Origin: AR5 sp041499965
GTDB lineage: Bacteria > Methylomirabilota > Methylomirabilia > Rokubacteriales > CSP1-6
Assembly (NCBI GenBank): GCA_041499965.1
Contig: JBGQLG010000001.1
Span: forward strand, 1-64,000
Length of the DNA: 64,000 nt
Direction: 5' to 3'
Shown here: one piece after another, positions 1 to 7,410 of the stretch
How positions within the stretch are numbered: position 1 is the stretch's first letter
Layout of the letters: every line of letters starts with the position of its first letter
The notes under the pieces: model-generated
The model's database searches: none
Told to the model about the DNA's origin: nothing
Seen by the model: only the letters and a program-made list of their open reading frames with translations
Position numbers and translations under genes: made by a program

Positions 1-1161
1 CCGCAGCGTCCCGGGCCCGCCACCCAGCGCCCGCAGCAGCGTGTAGATCGGCGACAGTCCGCAGGTGCGGCGACGGTCGTTGTCGCGGCGGGCGGACTCG
101 AAGAAGGCCTCGGCGTCGCCCGCCTCGACGGCGGCCAGCAGCCCACGGTCCTCGCGCTCGATTGCCGACAGCTCGGCGGGCGAGACCGGTGCGGGATCGC
201 CGAAGCGCGGCCCCATGTGCGCCAGGTCGGCGCCGGCGATGAACGCCACGCGCCGGCCGCAGCCGGCGACCGTCTCGGCGAGCGCGTCGAGGAACGCCGG
301 CACCCGCGGGTCGTCCTCGGGCCGCCGGCCGAGCGCCAGCGCCTCGTGCACGAAGCTCGTCAGCACGGGGACGATCGAGATCTCCCGCCGAGCGGCATAC
401 AGGTATTGCAGGAACACCGCCTGGAACTCGATCGAGTGCTCGTTGCGGTGCGCCAGCTCGGAGCCGAAGCAGTCCTGGCGCGCGCGCGCCGCCAGCGTCT
501 CCACGAACGCGCGATCGGTCCGGGCCGGGCCCAGCGGTGTGTCGAAGTCCTTGCGGGTGAGCGCGAAGGGCTGGGCCAGGCCGGTGTGACTGGTGCCGAA
601 GATCACGAAGAGATCGGCCTCGCCGCGCTCGGCCAGCTCGCGATAGGCCCAGGCGTAGGCCGGCCCGCCGCGGTGGAAGTCGATGTGGGGCGCGACGAGG
701 CCGCGCACGCCACCACCCTGGAACGCCCCGACGGGCCCGGGCCCGGCCGGGGCGGTGAAGAACGCGTCCATCGCGCCGCGCAGTGGCTCGGCGTCACCGG
801 CGTACGCTCCGCCGGCATGGCGAGCCGGCCGGCTGGGCGCCGAGAGAAACGCCTGGTCGGCGGCCTCGCGGCGGGCGACGAAGGCTGGGCTGTCGAGAAA
901 GCCCTGCTCGTCCAGCGCCGCCACCAGCCGCTCGACGTGGTCGGCGTTGACGGCCTGGCCGTGATCGCGCTGGATCACGGTCCGGATGTCGGCGACCGTG
1001 TGCGCGCCGTCGAAGAGGGCCACGATCTCCAGCAGCCCCACGGGCAGCAGCAGGACTCCGGAGGTGTAGCCGGCCGGATCCCGCAGCGCGACGTAGCGCT
1101 CCCCGTCCTGCTCGACGGGGAAGGCCTCGATAGCTCGGATCGAAGGAACGACGCCGCTCAC
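1..1161 (-). CDS. Memo-family protein (AmmeMemoRadiSam system protein B), C-terminus cut by window edge
   Basis: 387 codons are open to the window edge, so the stop is missing. The Memo core starts near residue 155 with APHIDFHRGG (H159, H163), followed by GTSHTG, HRNEHSIEFQ, a GADLAHMG block and RRTCGLSPIY, which carries the conserved cysteine. Memo proteins resemble extradiol dioxygenases and metal-dependent redox enzymes; in bacteria they accompany a radical SAM partner, which is not visible here, and the reaction is unsettled. Residues 1 to about 110 form an extra domain that looks like a PqqD-type small helical/winged domain (ALFDGAHTVADI, VERLVAALDEQGFLDS). The GTG start overlaps the stop of the upstream M20 peptidase gene as GTGA, implying one transcript. 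The family call is firm; the N-terminal domain call is an inference. Confidence 0.88.
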   Translation of the reverse strand, partial: MSGVVPSIRAIEAFPVEQDGERYVALRDPAGYTSGVLLLPVGLLEIVALFDGAHTVADIRTVIQRDHGQAVNADHVERLVAALDEQGFLDSPAFVARREAADQAFLSAPSRPARHAGGAYAGDAEPLRGAMDAFFTAPAGPGPVGAFQGGGVRGLVAPHIDFHRGGPAYAWAYRELAERGEADLFVIFGTSHTGLAQPFALTRKDFDTPLGPARTDRAFVETLAARARQDCFGSELAHRNEHSIEFQAVFLQYLYAARREISIVPVLTSFVHEALALGRRPEDDPRVPAFLDALAETVAGCGRRVAFIAGADLAHMGPRFGDPAPVSPAELSAIEREDRGLLAAVEAGDAEAFFESARRDNDRRRTCGLSPIYTLLRALGGGPGTLR

Positions 1162-2375
1162 GCCTTGAGGAAGTTCAGCGCCGAGGCGACGTAAATCCTG
1201 GCCGCGTCGACGAGCTCGGCGATCTCCACGTACTCGTCGACCTGGTGCGGGATGAGGCGGTGGCCCGGCCCGCACGTCACGATCGGGATGCCCAGCGTCG
1301 TCCGCAGAATGGTGCCGTCCGTCGAGCCAGGCACGCCGCCGAAGCGCGCCGACCGGCCGGTGGCCTGCCGCACGCCCCGCACCATGGCGCGCACCAGGGG
1401 CTCGCTGCGCTCGACCCGTGTGGCCAGCCGGAAGCCGTTCACGGGCTGCCACTCGACCGTCGCGCCCGGGCAGGCCTGCATCGCCCGCTGGCAGGCCACG
1501 TCGATCTCCTTGGCGACCGCGTCGGCGTCGGGGCCCGGCGTGAGCCGGACGTCGAGCGTCGCCTGCGCCGCCGACGGGATGACGTTCGATTGCGGCACGC
1601 CCTGCGTGGGCGACAGGACGACGGTGGGCGTGACGGTCGGCGGCCGCAGGTGACGGCTCGTGCCGCAGAGCCGGCGCAGCCGGCGCTCCAGCGCCGGCGC
1701 CTCGCGCAGCAGCGCCCCCAGCGCGGTGATGGGATTGATCCCGGCTTCCGGCATGGCGCCGTGGGCCATCCGCCCGCGCACCGTCACCCGCGCCCACACC
1801 ACGCCGCGCTGCTCCAGGCACAGCTCGTTCTGCTCGGGCTCGCAGATGATCGCCGCCGACAGCGCGCGGCCCAGCGGCGTCGTGCACAGGTGCCGCGCCC
1901 CGAGCATGTCGCCCTCTTCGTCGACCAGCGCGCCCACGACCAGGCGCCCGCCCAGCCGCGCGCCGCTACGCTTGAGGGCGGCGGCGGCGATCATCGCGGC
2001 GGCCAGGCCGCTCTTCATGTCGGCGCTGCCCCGGCCGTACAGGCGGCCGTCGACCACGTCGCCGCCGAAGGGCGGATGCGTCCACTCGGCCGCGTTGCCC
2101 TCGGTCACCACGTCGGTGTGGCCCTCGAGCAGCAGCGTGGGGCCGGCGGCGGCGTCGCCGAGCGAGCCGAGGACGTTGGGCCGGCCGGGCGCCACCTCGT
2201 GCACCTCGACCGTGAAGCCCTCGGCGCGCAGCCAGCCCTCGACGTACGCCGCCACCGCCGCCTCGGTGGCGGCGGGGTCACCGGGGCGCACGACGCTCGG
2301 GATGCGGACGAGATCGCGCGTGAGCGCGGTCAGCTCAGCGGTGTCGATGCGGGAGAGGACGTCGGCAACGCGCAC
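1158..2375 (-). CDS. M20-family metallopeptidase (ArgE/DapE/CPG2-like amidohydrolase)
   Basis: 405 aa, normal length for M20 enzymes. The di-zinc signature is intact: GHTDVV (H86, D88), GRGSADMKSG (D119) and VDEEGD (catalytic and ligand glutamates E153, E154), with a dimerisation-lid region in the middle and a final CGPGHRLIPHQVDEYV segment carrying the last histidine ligand. The family removes acyl or amino-acid groups from amide substrates; the sequence does not say whether this one is a deacetylase, desuccinylase or peptidase. It begins with GTG and its stop overlaps the GTG of the Memo gene. It lies far from the arg genes at 39-44 kb, so an arginine-pathway ArgE role is possible but not supported by context. 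Confidence 0.9.
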   Translation of the reverse strand: MRVADVLSRIDTAELTALTRDLVRIPSVVRPGDPAATEAAVAAYVEGWLRAEGFTVEVHEVAPGRPNVLGSLGDAAAGPTLLLEGHTDVVTEGNAAEWTHPPFGGDVVDGRLYGRGSADMKSGLAAAMIAAAALKRSGARLGGRLVVGALVDEEGDMLGARHLCTTPLGRALSAAIICEPEQNELCLEQRGVVWARVTVRGRMAHGAMPEAGINPITALGALLREAPALERRLRRLCGTSRHLRPPTVTPTVVLSPTQGVPQSNVIPSAAQATLDVRLTPGPDADAVAKEIDVACQRAMQACPGATVEWQPVNGFRLATRVERSEPLVRAMVRGVRQATGRSARFGGVPGSTDGTILRTTLGIPIVTCGPGHRLIPHQVDEYVEIAELVDAARIYVASALNFLKA

Positions 2376-2402
2376 GATCGGGACCCGGCGATGGAGCCGG
2401 GC

Positions 2403-2705
2403 CTACTGCTGGGGAAAGGACAGGATCACCGAGTCCAGGCGGATGACGCGGTACTCCTCGAGGGCGATGTAGAAGTAGTGTCCCTCGACTTCCTCGGCGC
2501 TCTCCTCGAAGGCGACGATGGTGGCCGTGTCGGGCATCTCGCGGAACGCGTTGGCGCCCTCGTCGAAGCCGTCGCCGCGCGCGACCACCTCACCGTAGCG
2601 AATCGGCGAGCCCTTCGGGCAGTTCACGCGCACGTCGGCAGGGGGCTCGGCCATCATGCGGACGAGAAGGTTGATGCCGTACACCTTGATGGGAATGCTG
2701 GTCAT
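2403..2705 (-). CDS. GroES-like small protein
   Basis: 100 aa, start ATG behind a strong GAGGAGG ribosome site. The central stretch YGEVVARGDGF followed by a DTATIVAFEE strand, an EEYRVIRLDSVILSF ending and overall size resemble the GroES co-chaperonin fold (compare the GTVVAVG...EEYLILREDDILAI pattern of GroES). No groEL lies nearby in this window. It could be a diverged GroES paralogue or merely share the barrel fold. It is preceded by its own likely extended -10 element and a small hairpin, so it is probably expressed separately from rmuC. Fold assignment is tentative; the reading frame is clearly a real gene. Confidence 0.6.
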   Translation of the reverse strand: MTSIPIKVYGINLLVRMMAEPPADVRVNCPKGSPIRYGEVVARGDGFDEGANAFREMPDTATIVAFEESAEEVEGHYFYIALEEYRVIRLDSVILSFPQQ

Positions 2706-2735
2706 GACCCTCCTCGAACGACGACGAATGTCGTC

Positions 2736-2744
2736 ATGATACCA
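2736..2744 (-). promoter_or_regulatory. extended -10 promoter element upstream of GroES-like gene
   Basis: On the minus strand the sequence reads TGGTATCAT, a TG-x plus TATCAT extended -10. It lies about 31 bases before the ATG at 2705, leaving a short leader that contains a 6-bp hairpin (2720-2735, loop GAAT) and the ribosome site. No convincing -35 hexamer is visible. The same TGGTA core recurs before other gene starts in the window. Confidence 0.4.
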
Positions 2745-2751
2745 CGCGGGC

Positions 2752-4140
2752 TCAGGCCGGCGGCTCGGGAGCGACGTCCGGCATCGCGAGCTGCTCGGTC
2801 AGCTCCGGTGCCGTCAGCGGCCGCGGCACCTGCTCCACGCCTTTGAGCCGGCGGATCTCGTCGCCGTCGCCGGCCCCGAGGTCGCGGAACTCGCGCGCCT
2901 TGGGCAGCACGCGCGACTCGAGCGAGCCGACCGCGTCGTTGTAGGCGCGCACCGACTGTCCCAGCGTGACGCCGATCCGGTCGACGTGGCCGCCCAGCGT
3001 GCGCAGGCGCTCGTAGAGCTCGCGGCCCAGGTCGCGGATCTCCACGGCGCTCGCGGCCAGCCGCTCCTGCTTCCAGCCGTAGGCGATCGCGTGCAGGAGC
3101 GTGATGAGCGTGGTGGGCGTGGCCAGCACCACCCGCTGGCTCATGGCGTCCTCGATCAGCGCGGGGTCTTGCTCCACCGCGGCGGCGACAAAGGCCTCGC
3201 CCGGCACGAACATCACCACGAGGTCGAGCGAGGTCGCAAACTGCGACCAGTACGCCTTGCCGCCCAGCGTGTTCATGTGCTGGCGCATCTGGGCGGCATG
3301 GCGCAGCAGCGCCGCGTTCCGCTCCTCGGGCCGGGTGGCATCCACCGCGTCCAGATAGGCGGCCAGCGACACCTTGGCGTCCACGACCACGTCGCGCTGG
3401 CCGGGCAGGTGCACCACCATGTCGGGGCGGAGCGCGCCGCCGCTGCCCTTGAGCGTGACCTGCTCGTCGAAGTCGCAGTGGGCCGCGAGGCCCGCCAGCT
3501 CGACCACGCGGCGCAGCGTCAGCTCGCCCCAGCGGCCCCGGGCCTGGGAGCCGCGCAGCGCGGTGACCAGGTTCAGGGTCTCCCGCCGCAGCTCGTCGTT
3601 GGTCGTCCGCAGCGTGTTGAGCTGCTGCTCGAGTGTCGCGTAGGCGCCCTCGCGTCGAGCCTCGAGCTGTTGCGTCTGACTCTCGACCCGCGCCAGGGCG
3701 TCCTTGAGCGGGTTCACCAGCGCGTCGATCGACTGCTCGCGGCTGCGCAGGCGCTCGTCGGCCAGGGTGAGGAAGCTCGACTGCGTGTCGCGCAGGGTGT
3801 CGGCGCTCAGGGCCTTGAAGGTCTCGGTCAGCTGCGCGCGCGCCTGATCCAGCAGCGCGCGCTGCTCGTCCACCGAGCGCCGCTCGCCCTCCAGGCGCGT
3901 CTCGGCCTGGGTGCGGGCCGCCTGCTCGGTGCGCAGCGCGTCGCGGAGATCACCGGCGTCGAGCTCGCGTTGCGTGAGCTGCTTGCCCAGCACGTCGGCT
4001 CGCGTCTCCATGGCGACCAGGCGGTGCTGGAGGGCGTCGCGCTCCCCACGCCGGGCGGCGTCGGCCCGAGCGCGGGCGACCGCCCACCCGAGGGCGCCGC
4101 CCACCACGAGCGTGGCCACCGGGCCCAGCCACTCAACCAC
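2752..4140 (-). CDS. rmuC: RmuC-family DNA recombination protein
   Basis: 462 aa from a GTG at 4140. I chose this start because it has GGGGAAGG about 11 bases upstream and overlaps the previous gene's stop by only 8 bases; a start at 4221 would overlap by almost 90. An N-terminal hydrophobic segment (WLGPVATLVVGGALGWAV) anchors the protein. A long coiled coil rich in Q, R, E and L (about residues 30-170) follows. The RmuC nuclease-like core then begins with RGRWGELTLRRVVELAG and includes DMVVHLPG and VVDAKVSLAAY. RmuC limits inversions at short inverted repeats in E. coli; its biochemical role is inferred from a PD-(D/E)XK-like fold. Confidence 0.93.
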   Translation of the reverse strand: MVEWLGPVATLVVGGALGWAVARARADAARRGERDALQHRLVAMETRADVLGKQLTQRELDAGDLRDALRTEQAARTQAETRLEGERRSVDEQRALLDQARAQLTETFKALSADTLRDTQSSFLTLADERLRSREQSIDALVNPLKDALARVESQTQQLEARREGAYATLEQQLNTLRTTNDELRRETLNLVTALRGSQARGRWGELTLRRVVELAGLAAHCDFDEQVTLKGSGGALRPDMVVHLPGQRDVVVDAKVSLAAYLDAVDATRPEERNAALLRHAAQMRQHMNTLGGKAYWSQFATSLDLVVMFVPGEAFVAAAVEQDPALIEDAMSQRVVLATPTTLITLLHAIAYGWKQERLAASAVEIRDLGRELYERLRTLGGHVDRIGVTLGQSVRAYNDAVGSLESRVLPKAREFRDLGAGDGDEIRRLKGVEQVPRPLTAPELTEQLAMPDVAPEPPA

Positions 4141-5017
4141 GGGCCGGCCGCCTTCCCCGCCAGTGGCGGCACACGCCTCGCAGGCCGCACGGCGCGCACA
4201 CGACGGCGTCCCGGCGGTCACGGCAGTCGCCGGACATGCGCTTGTGGCAGAGCGCGAAGTCGTACTTCACGGGGTCGGCGGGATCGACGAGCGCCAGCCG
4301 TGCGGTGATCTCCTCGGCCATCTTCCAGTTCCGCGAGCGGCGTCGCGTGAGGCCGAGCGAGCGGCTCATGTTCTCGATGTGGGTGTCGAGCGGGATCAGC
4401 AGGCGGGCCGGTGTGATCGAGGTCCACAGGCCGAAGTCCGGCGGCTCCCGCCGCACCATCCAGCGCAGGAACAGGTTGAGCCGCTTGCACGGCCCGCCGA
4501 CCGAGGGCAACGGAAACAGGTGGCGATAGCCGCGCGACAGCCGGCCGCGCGGAAAGATGTCGCGGACGTCGGCCTCCAGAAAGGCACCGGCGAAGCGCTC
4601 GAGCGCGGGGCCGATCGAGCCCTTCGGCTCGACGTCGCCGGCCACGAAGCACTGCTCGAGTCCGCCGTGGCGGGCCAGCAGGTCGCGCGCGGCGGTGCAG
4701 AAGGCCACCAGGTCGGGCGGCCGGTTGAAGCGGTAGACGAAGCCGGCGAAGGCGCCGGCGTCGCGGTGGGCGTCGAAGCGGCGCACGAAGGCGGCAGGCG
4801 ACGGTGCCATGGCCTCCAGCACGCCCTGCAACGATCGGCCGAAGAGATCGACCCGGCCGTAGGCCAGGCAGGCGGTGAGCAGCGCGACGATCTCGCGGTC
4901 GTCGCGAGCGGTGTAGCGGAGGGGGAACTCGATCGCGTCGCGCGCGACCCGCGCGCCGTAGTCGAACTCGCGGTAGAGCCGCTCGAGCGGCTCGCGGAGT
5001 GCGCCGGCTGACGTCAT
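4133..5017 (-). CDS. TIGR02757-family (DUF2400) protein
   Basis: 294 aa from the ATG at 5017; an in-frame ATG at 5044 would extend it by nine residues into the divergent promoter zone. Recognisable family blocks are DYGARVARDAIEFPLRY, ALLTACLAYGRVDLFG, FPRGRLSRGYRHLFPLPSVG and GLWTSITPARLLIPLDTH. The C-terminus carries a cysteine cluster (CHKRMSGDC...CAPCGLRGVC) reminiscent of a metal or Fe-S site in helix-hairpin-helix DNA glycosylases; that is my inference, not an established function. The stop overlaps the rmuC start by eight bases, so the two are probably cotranslated, which suggests a DNA-related role. Confidence 0.88.
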   Translation of the reverse strand: MTSAGALREPLERLYREFDYGARVARDAIEFPLRYTARDDREIVALLTACLAYGRVDLFGRSLQGVLEAMAPSPAAFVRRFDAHRDAGAFAGFVYRFNRPPDLVAFCTAARDLLARHGGLEQCFVAGDVEPKGSIGPALERFAGAFLEADVRDIFPRGRLSRGYRHLFPLPSVGGPCKRLNLFLRWMVRREPPDFGLWTSITPARLLIPLDTHIENMSRSLGLTRRRSRNWKMAEEITARLALVDPADPVKYDFALCHKRMSGDCRDRRDAVVCAPCGLRGVCRHWRGRRPARG

Positions 5018-5034
5018 TCGGGGTCTCGCGCGGC

Positions 5035-5043
5035 ATGATACCA
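5035..5043 (-). promoter_or_regulatory. extended -10 element upstream of the TIGR02757 gene
   Basis: Minus-strand TGGTATCAT, identical to the element at 2736-2744, lies about 18 bases before the ATG at 5017, in the short gap between divergent genes. A transcript starting about seven bases downstream would have a leader of only about 11 bases. No -35 box is obvious. Confidence 0.4.
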
Positions 5044-5060
5044 TGCGGCCTCGTCAGGCG

Positions 5061-5888
5061 ATGAGTCGCATCCCCTCGCACGCGCGGCCGCTCGCCGTCG
5101 GCGTTGTCGGTCTCGGCGTCATCGGCCGTCGCGTGTGCGCGGCACTCGACGCCGGCCTGCCGGGCCTTCGCCTGGCCGGCGCCACGGCCCGCACGCCGGA
5201 CAAGGCCGAGGCCTTCCTGAAGTCACTGGGCACCCCCGTGCCGTTCCTTCCGCTGGACGCGCTCATTGCGGCCTCGGACGTCGTCGTCGAGGCGTCCACA
5301 CAGGCGCACCTGCAGGAGATCGCGCCGAAGGCGCTCGGCGCCGGGCGCGATCTCGTCGTGCTCTCCTGCGGCGCCCTGCTCGGGCGCGCGGACTGGGTCG
5401 CGCTGGCCGAGGCCAACGGCTGCCGCATCCTGGTGCCGTCGGGCGCCATCGGCGGGCTCGACGCCGTCAAGGGCGGGGCCGTCGGACCGATCACCTCGGT
5501 CACGATGGAAAGCCGCAAGGCGCCGGCCGGCTGGGCCGGGGCGCCGTGGGTCGTCCAGCAGAAGATCGACCTCGACGCGATACGCGAGGAGACGCTCATC
5601 TTCGAGGGCCCGGCCACGGCGGCGTGTCCGGCGTTTCCCGCCAACGTCAACGTCCTGGCCGCGCTCTCGCTGGCCGGCGTGGGCCCCGAGCGCACGACGA
5701 CGAAGATCTACGCCGTCCCGGGCCTCACCCGCAACACGCATCGCATCAGCGTGGAGGGCGAGTTCGGCTCATTCGAGCTGGAGATTCGCAACGTGCCCTC
5801 CGAGAATCCCCGCACGGGCCGGCTGTCCTATCTGTCGACGATCGCGCTGCTGCGTGACCTCGGCGCCACGCTGCGCGTGGGGACCTGA
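5061..5888 (+). CDS. aspartate dehydrogenase (NadX type)
   Basis: 275 aa from the ATG at 5061 (an ATG at 5043 adds six residues). The Rossmann motif GVVGLGVIG is at the N-terminus, and the family motifs VPSGAIGGLDA and FPANVNVLAALSLAG match aspartate dehydrogenases, which oxidise L-aspartate with NAD(P) to iminoaspartate, a precursor for NAD via NadA. Other members act as plain aspartate dehydrogenases or in other amino-acid routes. No nadA or nadC is in the window, so the NAD role is not shown. The TGA stop overlaps a CTG that appears to start the next gene. Confidence 0.9.
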   Translation: MSRIPSHARPLAVGVVGLGVIGRRVCAALDAGLPGLRLAGATARTPDKAEAFLKSLGTPVPFLPLDALIAASDVVVEASTQAHLQEIAPKALGAGRDLVVLSCGALLGRADWVALAEANGCRILVPSGAIGGLDAVKGGAVGPITSVTMESRKAPAGWAGAPWVVQQKIDLDAIREETLIFEGPATAACPAFPANVNVLAALSLAGVGPERTTTKIYAVPGLTRNTHRISVEGEFGSFELEIRNVPSENPRTGRLSYLSTIALLRDLGATLRVGT

Positions 5889-6508
5889 GCACGGATCCGG
5901 TCGGCGCCGCCTTCGACCGCATCGCCGAGCCGTACGCCACCGACTTCGCCGACGAGCTGAGCCACAAGCCCTACGACGCCGACCGCCTGCGCCGCTTCGC
6001 CGCGCGCTGGGCGGGCGGCCTCGTGCTCGACGTCGGCTGTGGCGCCGCCGGCCACGTGGGCCGCTTCGTCGCCGACCTCGGCCCGCGCGTCACCGGCGTC
6101 GACCTCTCCGCCCGCTCCGTGGCCCTGGCCCAGCGCCTTCAGCCGGATCTCCGTTTCGTCGCGGCCGACATGACGGCACTACCCTTCGCCTCCGGCGCCG
6201 CCGGCGGGCTCGTCGCCTTCTACTCGCTGATCTACGAGGCGGACCCGCGGCCCGCGCTCGGCGAGCTTCGCCGCGTGCTGGCACGCGGCGCGCCGCTGCT
6301 GATCGCCGTCCACGCCGGCGAAGGCTCGCAGCGCTTCGATAACTACAAGGGCACCCCGATCGACGTCGAGCTCCACCTGCGCTCGCCTGATGTCTTCGCC
6401 GCGCAGGTCAGCGCAGCCGGCTTCGCCGTGGACGGTGTCGAGGTGCGACAACCCTATCCCTTCGAGCACCCGACTTCACGGCTCTACGTGAGCGGCCGGG
6501 CGGCGTAG
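5885..6508 (+). CDS. class I SAM-dependent methyltransferase, apparent CTG start
   Basis: 207 aa if read from CTG at 5885. Motif I is VLDVGCGAAGHVG and the acidic end of strand 2 is VTGVDLSARSVALA, with AADMTALPF and a HPTSRLYVSGRAA ending. The stretch before motif I (AFDRIAEPYATDFADELSHK) is typical of small-molecule methyltransferases, so translation must begin upstream of the GTG at 6023. The frame has a stop at 5855-5857 and between that stop and 6023 only CTG at 5885 is a credible start; it overlaps the upstream TGA as CTGA, exactly like the GTGA and ATGA couplings used elsewhere here. Substrate is unknown. Confidence 0.85.
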   Translation: MSTDPVGAAFDRIAEPYATDFADELSHKPYDADRLRRFAARWAGGLVLDVGCGAAGHVGRFVADLGPRVTGVDLSARSVALAQRLQPDLRFVAADMTALPFASGAAGGLVAFYSLIYEADPRPALGELRRVLARGAPLLIAVHAGEGSQRFDNYKGTPIDVELHLRSPDVFAAQVSAAGFAVDGVEVRQPYPFEHPTSRLYVSGRAA

Positions 6509-6526
6509 CGTCTCGAGACAGAGATT

Positions 6527-6544
6527 CGTCGGCTTGGGCCGACG
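6527..6544 (+). terminator. short hairpin after methyltransferase gene
   Basis: CGTCGGC, loop TTGG, GCCGACG forms a perfect 7-bp stem 18 bases after the methyltransferase stop. There is no T-run, so it is a weak intrinsic terminator candidate. The larger palindrome that follows may reinforce it. Confidence 0.45.
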
Positions 6545-6549
6545 GGTTC

Positions 6550-6734
6550 GTGCGTTCCCGGCTCGCGGTGTGGGTGGCGGGGCGACAGGGTTTCCTGAGG
6601 TTCCGTTGGCTTCGATCGTGTAGGGCCACACGTAGGACCAGGCTCCGACCATCCCCTCGCGTACCGGGTCGTCTCACGCGGAACCGAAGGGGACCCTGTC
6701 GCCCCGCCGCCCACGCCGCGAGCCGGGAACGCAC
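6550..6734. repeat. imperfect long inverted repeat (palindromic element) between convergent genes
   Basis: The left arm (6550-6595) and the reverse complement of the right arm (6691-6734) match at all but a few of about 45 positions, starting GTGCGTTCCCGGCTCGCGG on each strand. A second weaker pairing (GGTTCCG near 6600 with CGGAACC near 6680) extends the arms inward, leaving a loop of roughly 70-95 bases. Short open frames on both strands would encode near-identical starts (MRSRLA.W.AGRQG), which is simply the consequence of the palindrome and not evidence for proteins. It could be a non-autonomous mobile element, a dispersed palindromic repeat, or a structured terminator or RNA. I see no second copy in the window. 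Confidence 0.7.
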
Positions 6735-6784
6735 GCGCTACGGGCAGTGGATGAACGTCTGACTCGGGGCGTGACCGCCGGGTA

Positions 6785-7405
6785 TCAGCGCGAGGCGGAG
6801 GGATGCATCTCGACGGGATAGCCGTGGGCGATCGCCTGCACGATCGAGCGCGGCGTCAGCACACGCAACGCCGCGTTGGTCGTCGGCCGCGGCGCTTCAT
6901 AACCGACCGGTGTCCACGGAAGCAGCGCGCCGCTGTGCACCAGACAGGCCTGATCGCCGTCCGCAACGATGACACCCGACGGCAGCCGGGCCGGCGTCTC
7001 GACGTAGGCCGCTCGATCTCGCCGGCCGTGGAGCCGCTCCGCGTGGAGCACCTCGTCCACCGTGTCCACCAGCGGCGGCTGTCGAGCGGGTACCGGCCGC
7101 CCGGCCACCCAGTGCTCCAGGAACAGCCGGTAGCGGTCGCGCTGGCACTCGACGCAGGGCCGGTGGCCGGCCGCCAGCGCGGTGGCCTCGTCCAGGAAGA
7201 ACAGCTCGGTGTAGTGGCCGGGCGTCATGAGGGGCCGCCGCCGGCCCTTGAACTGCAGCACGCAGATGATCCAGCGCCGGCCGACGAAGGCGCGGCGAAT
7301 GCGGCCGGCGGCGTCGTGCAGGCACCCGCGGTTGCCCATCAGCGTGCCGCGTGCCGGGGTGGCGATCAGCTCGCCGAACGGTGTGACGCGATTCTGCCGC
7401 GGCAC
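6785..7405 (-). CDS. conserved hypothetical protein with CVEC motif
   Basis: 206 aa from a GTG at 7405, five bases after the trxB stop. I recognise the family only as conserved and uncharacterised: the blocks TPFGELIATPARGTLMGNRG, GRIRRAFVGRRWIICVL, GRRRPLMTPGHYTELFFLDE and GHRPCVECQRDRYRLF are the kind of near-invariant strings such families show. The C-x2-C pair beside HR and the early cysteine in NRGCLHD could bind a metal, but only one CxxC is present. There is no signal peptide or membrane helix. A frame running upstream to 7756 is a shadow of trxB. Cotranscription with thioredoxin reductase is likely; function unknown. Confidence 0.8.
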   Translation of the reverse strand: MPRQNRVTPFGELIATPARGTLMGNRGCLHDAAGRIRRAFVGRRWIICVLQFKGRRRPLMTPGHYTELFFLDEATALAAGHRPCVECQRDRYRLFLEHWVAGRPVPARQPPLVDTVDEVLHAERLHGRRDRAAYVETPARLPSGVIVADGDQACLVHSGALLPWTPVGYEAPRPTTNAALRVLTPRSIVQAIAHGYPVEMHPSASR

Positions 7406-7410
7406 CCGCG

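Noticed and set aside
6550..6762. Small proteins on both strands of the palindrome
   Set aside because: Their similar sequences follow from the inverted repeat; arginine-rich composition and no ribosome sites.
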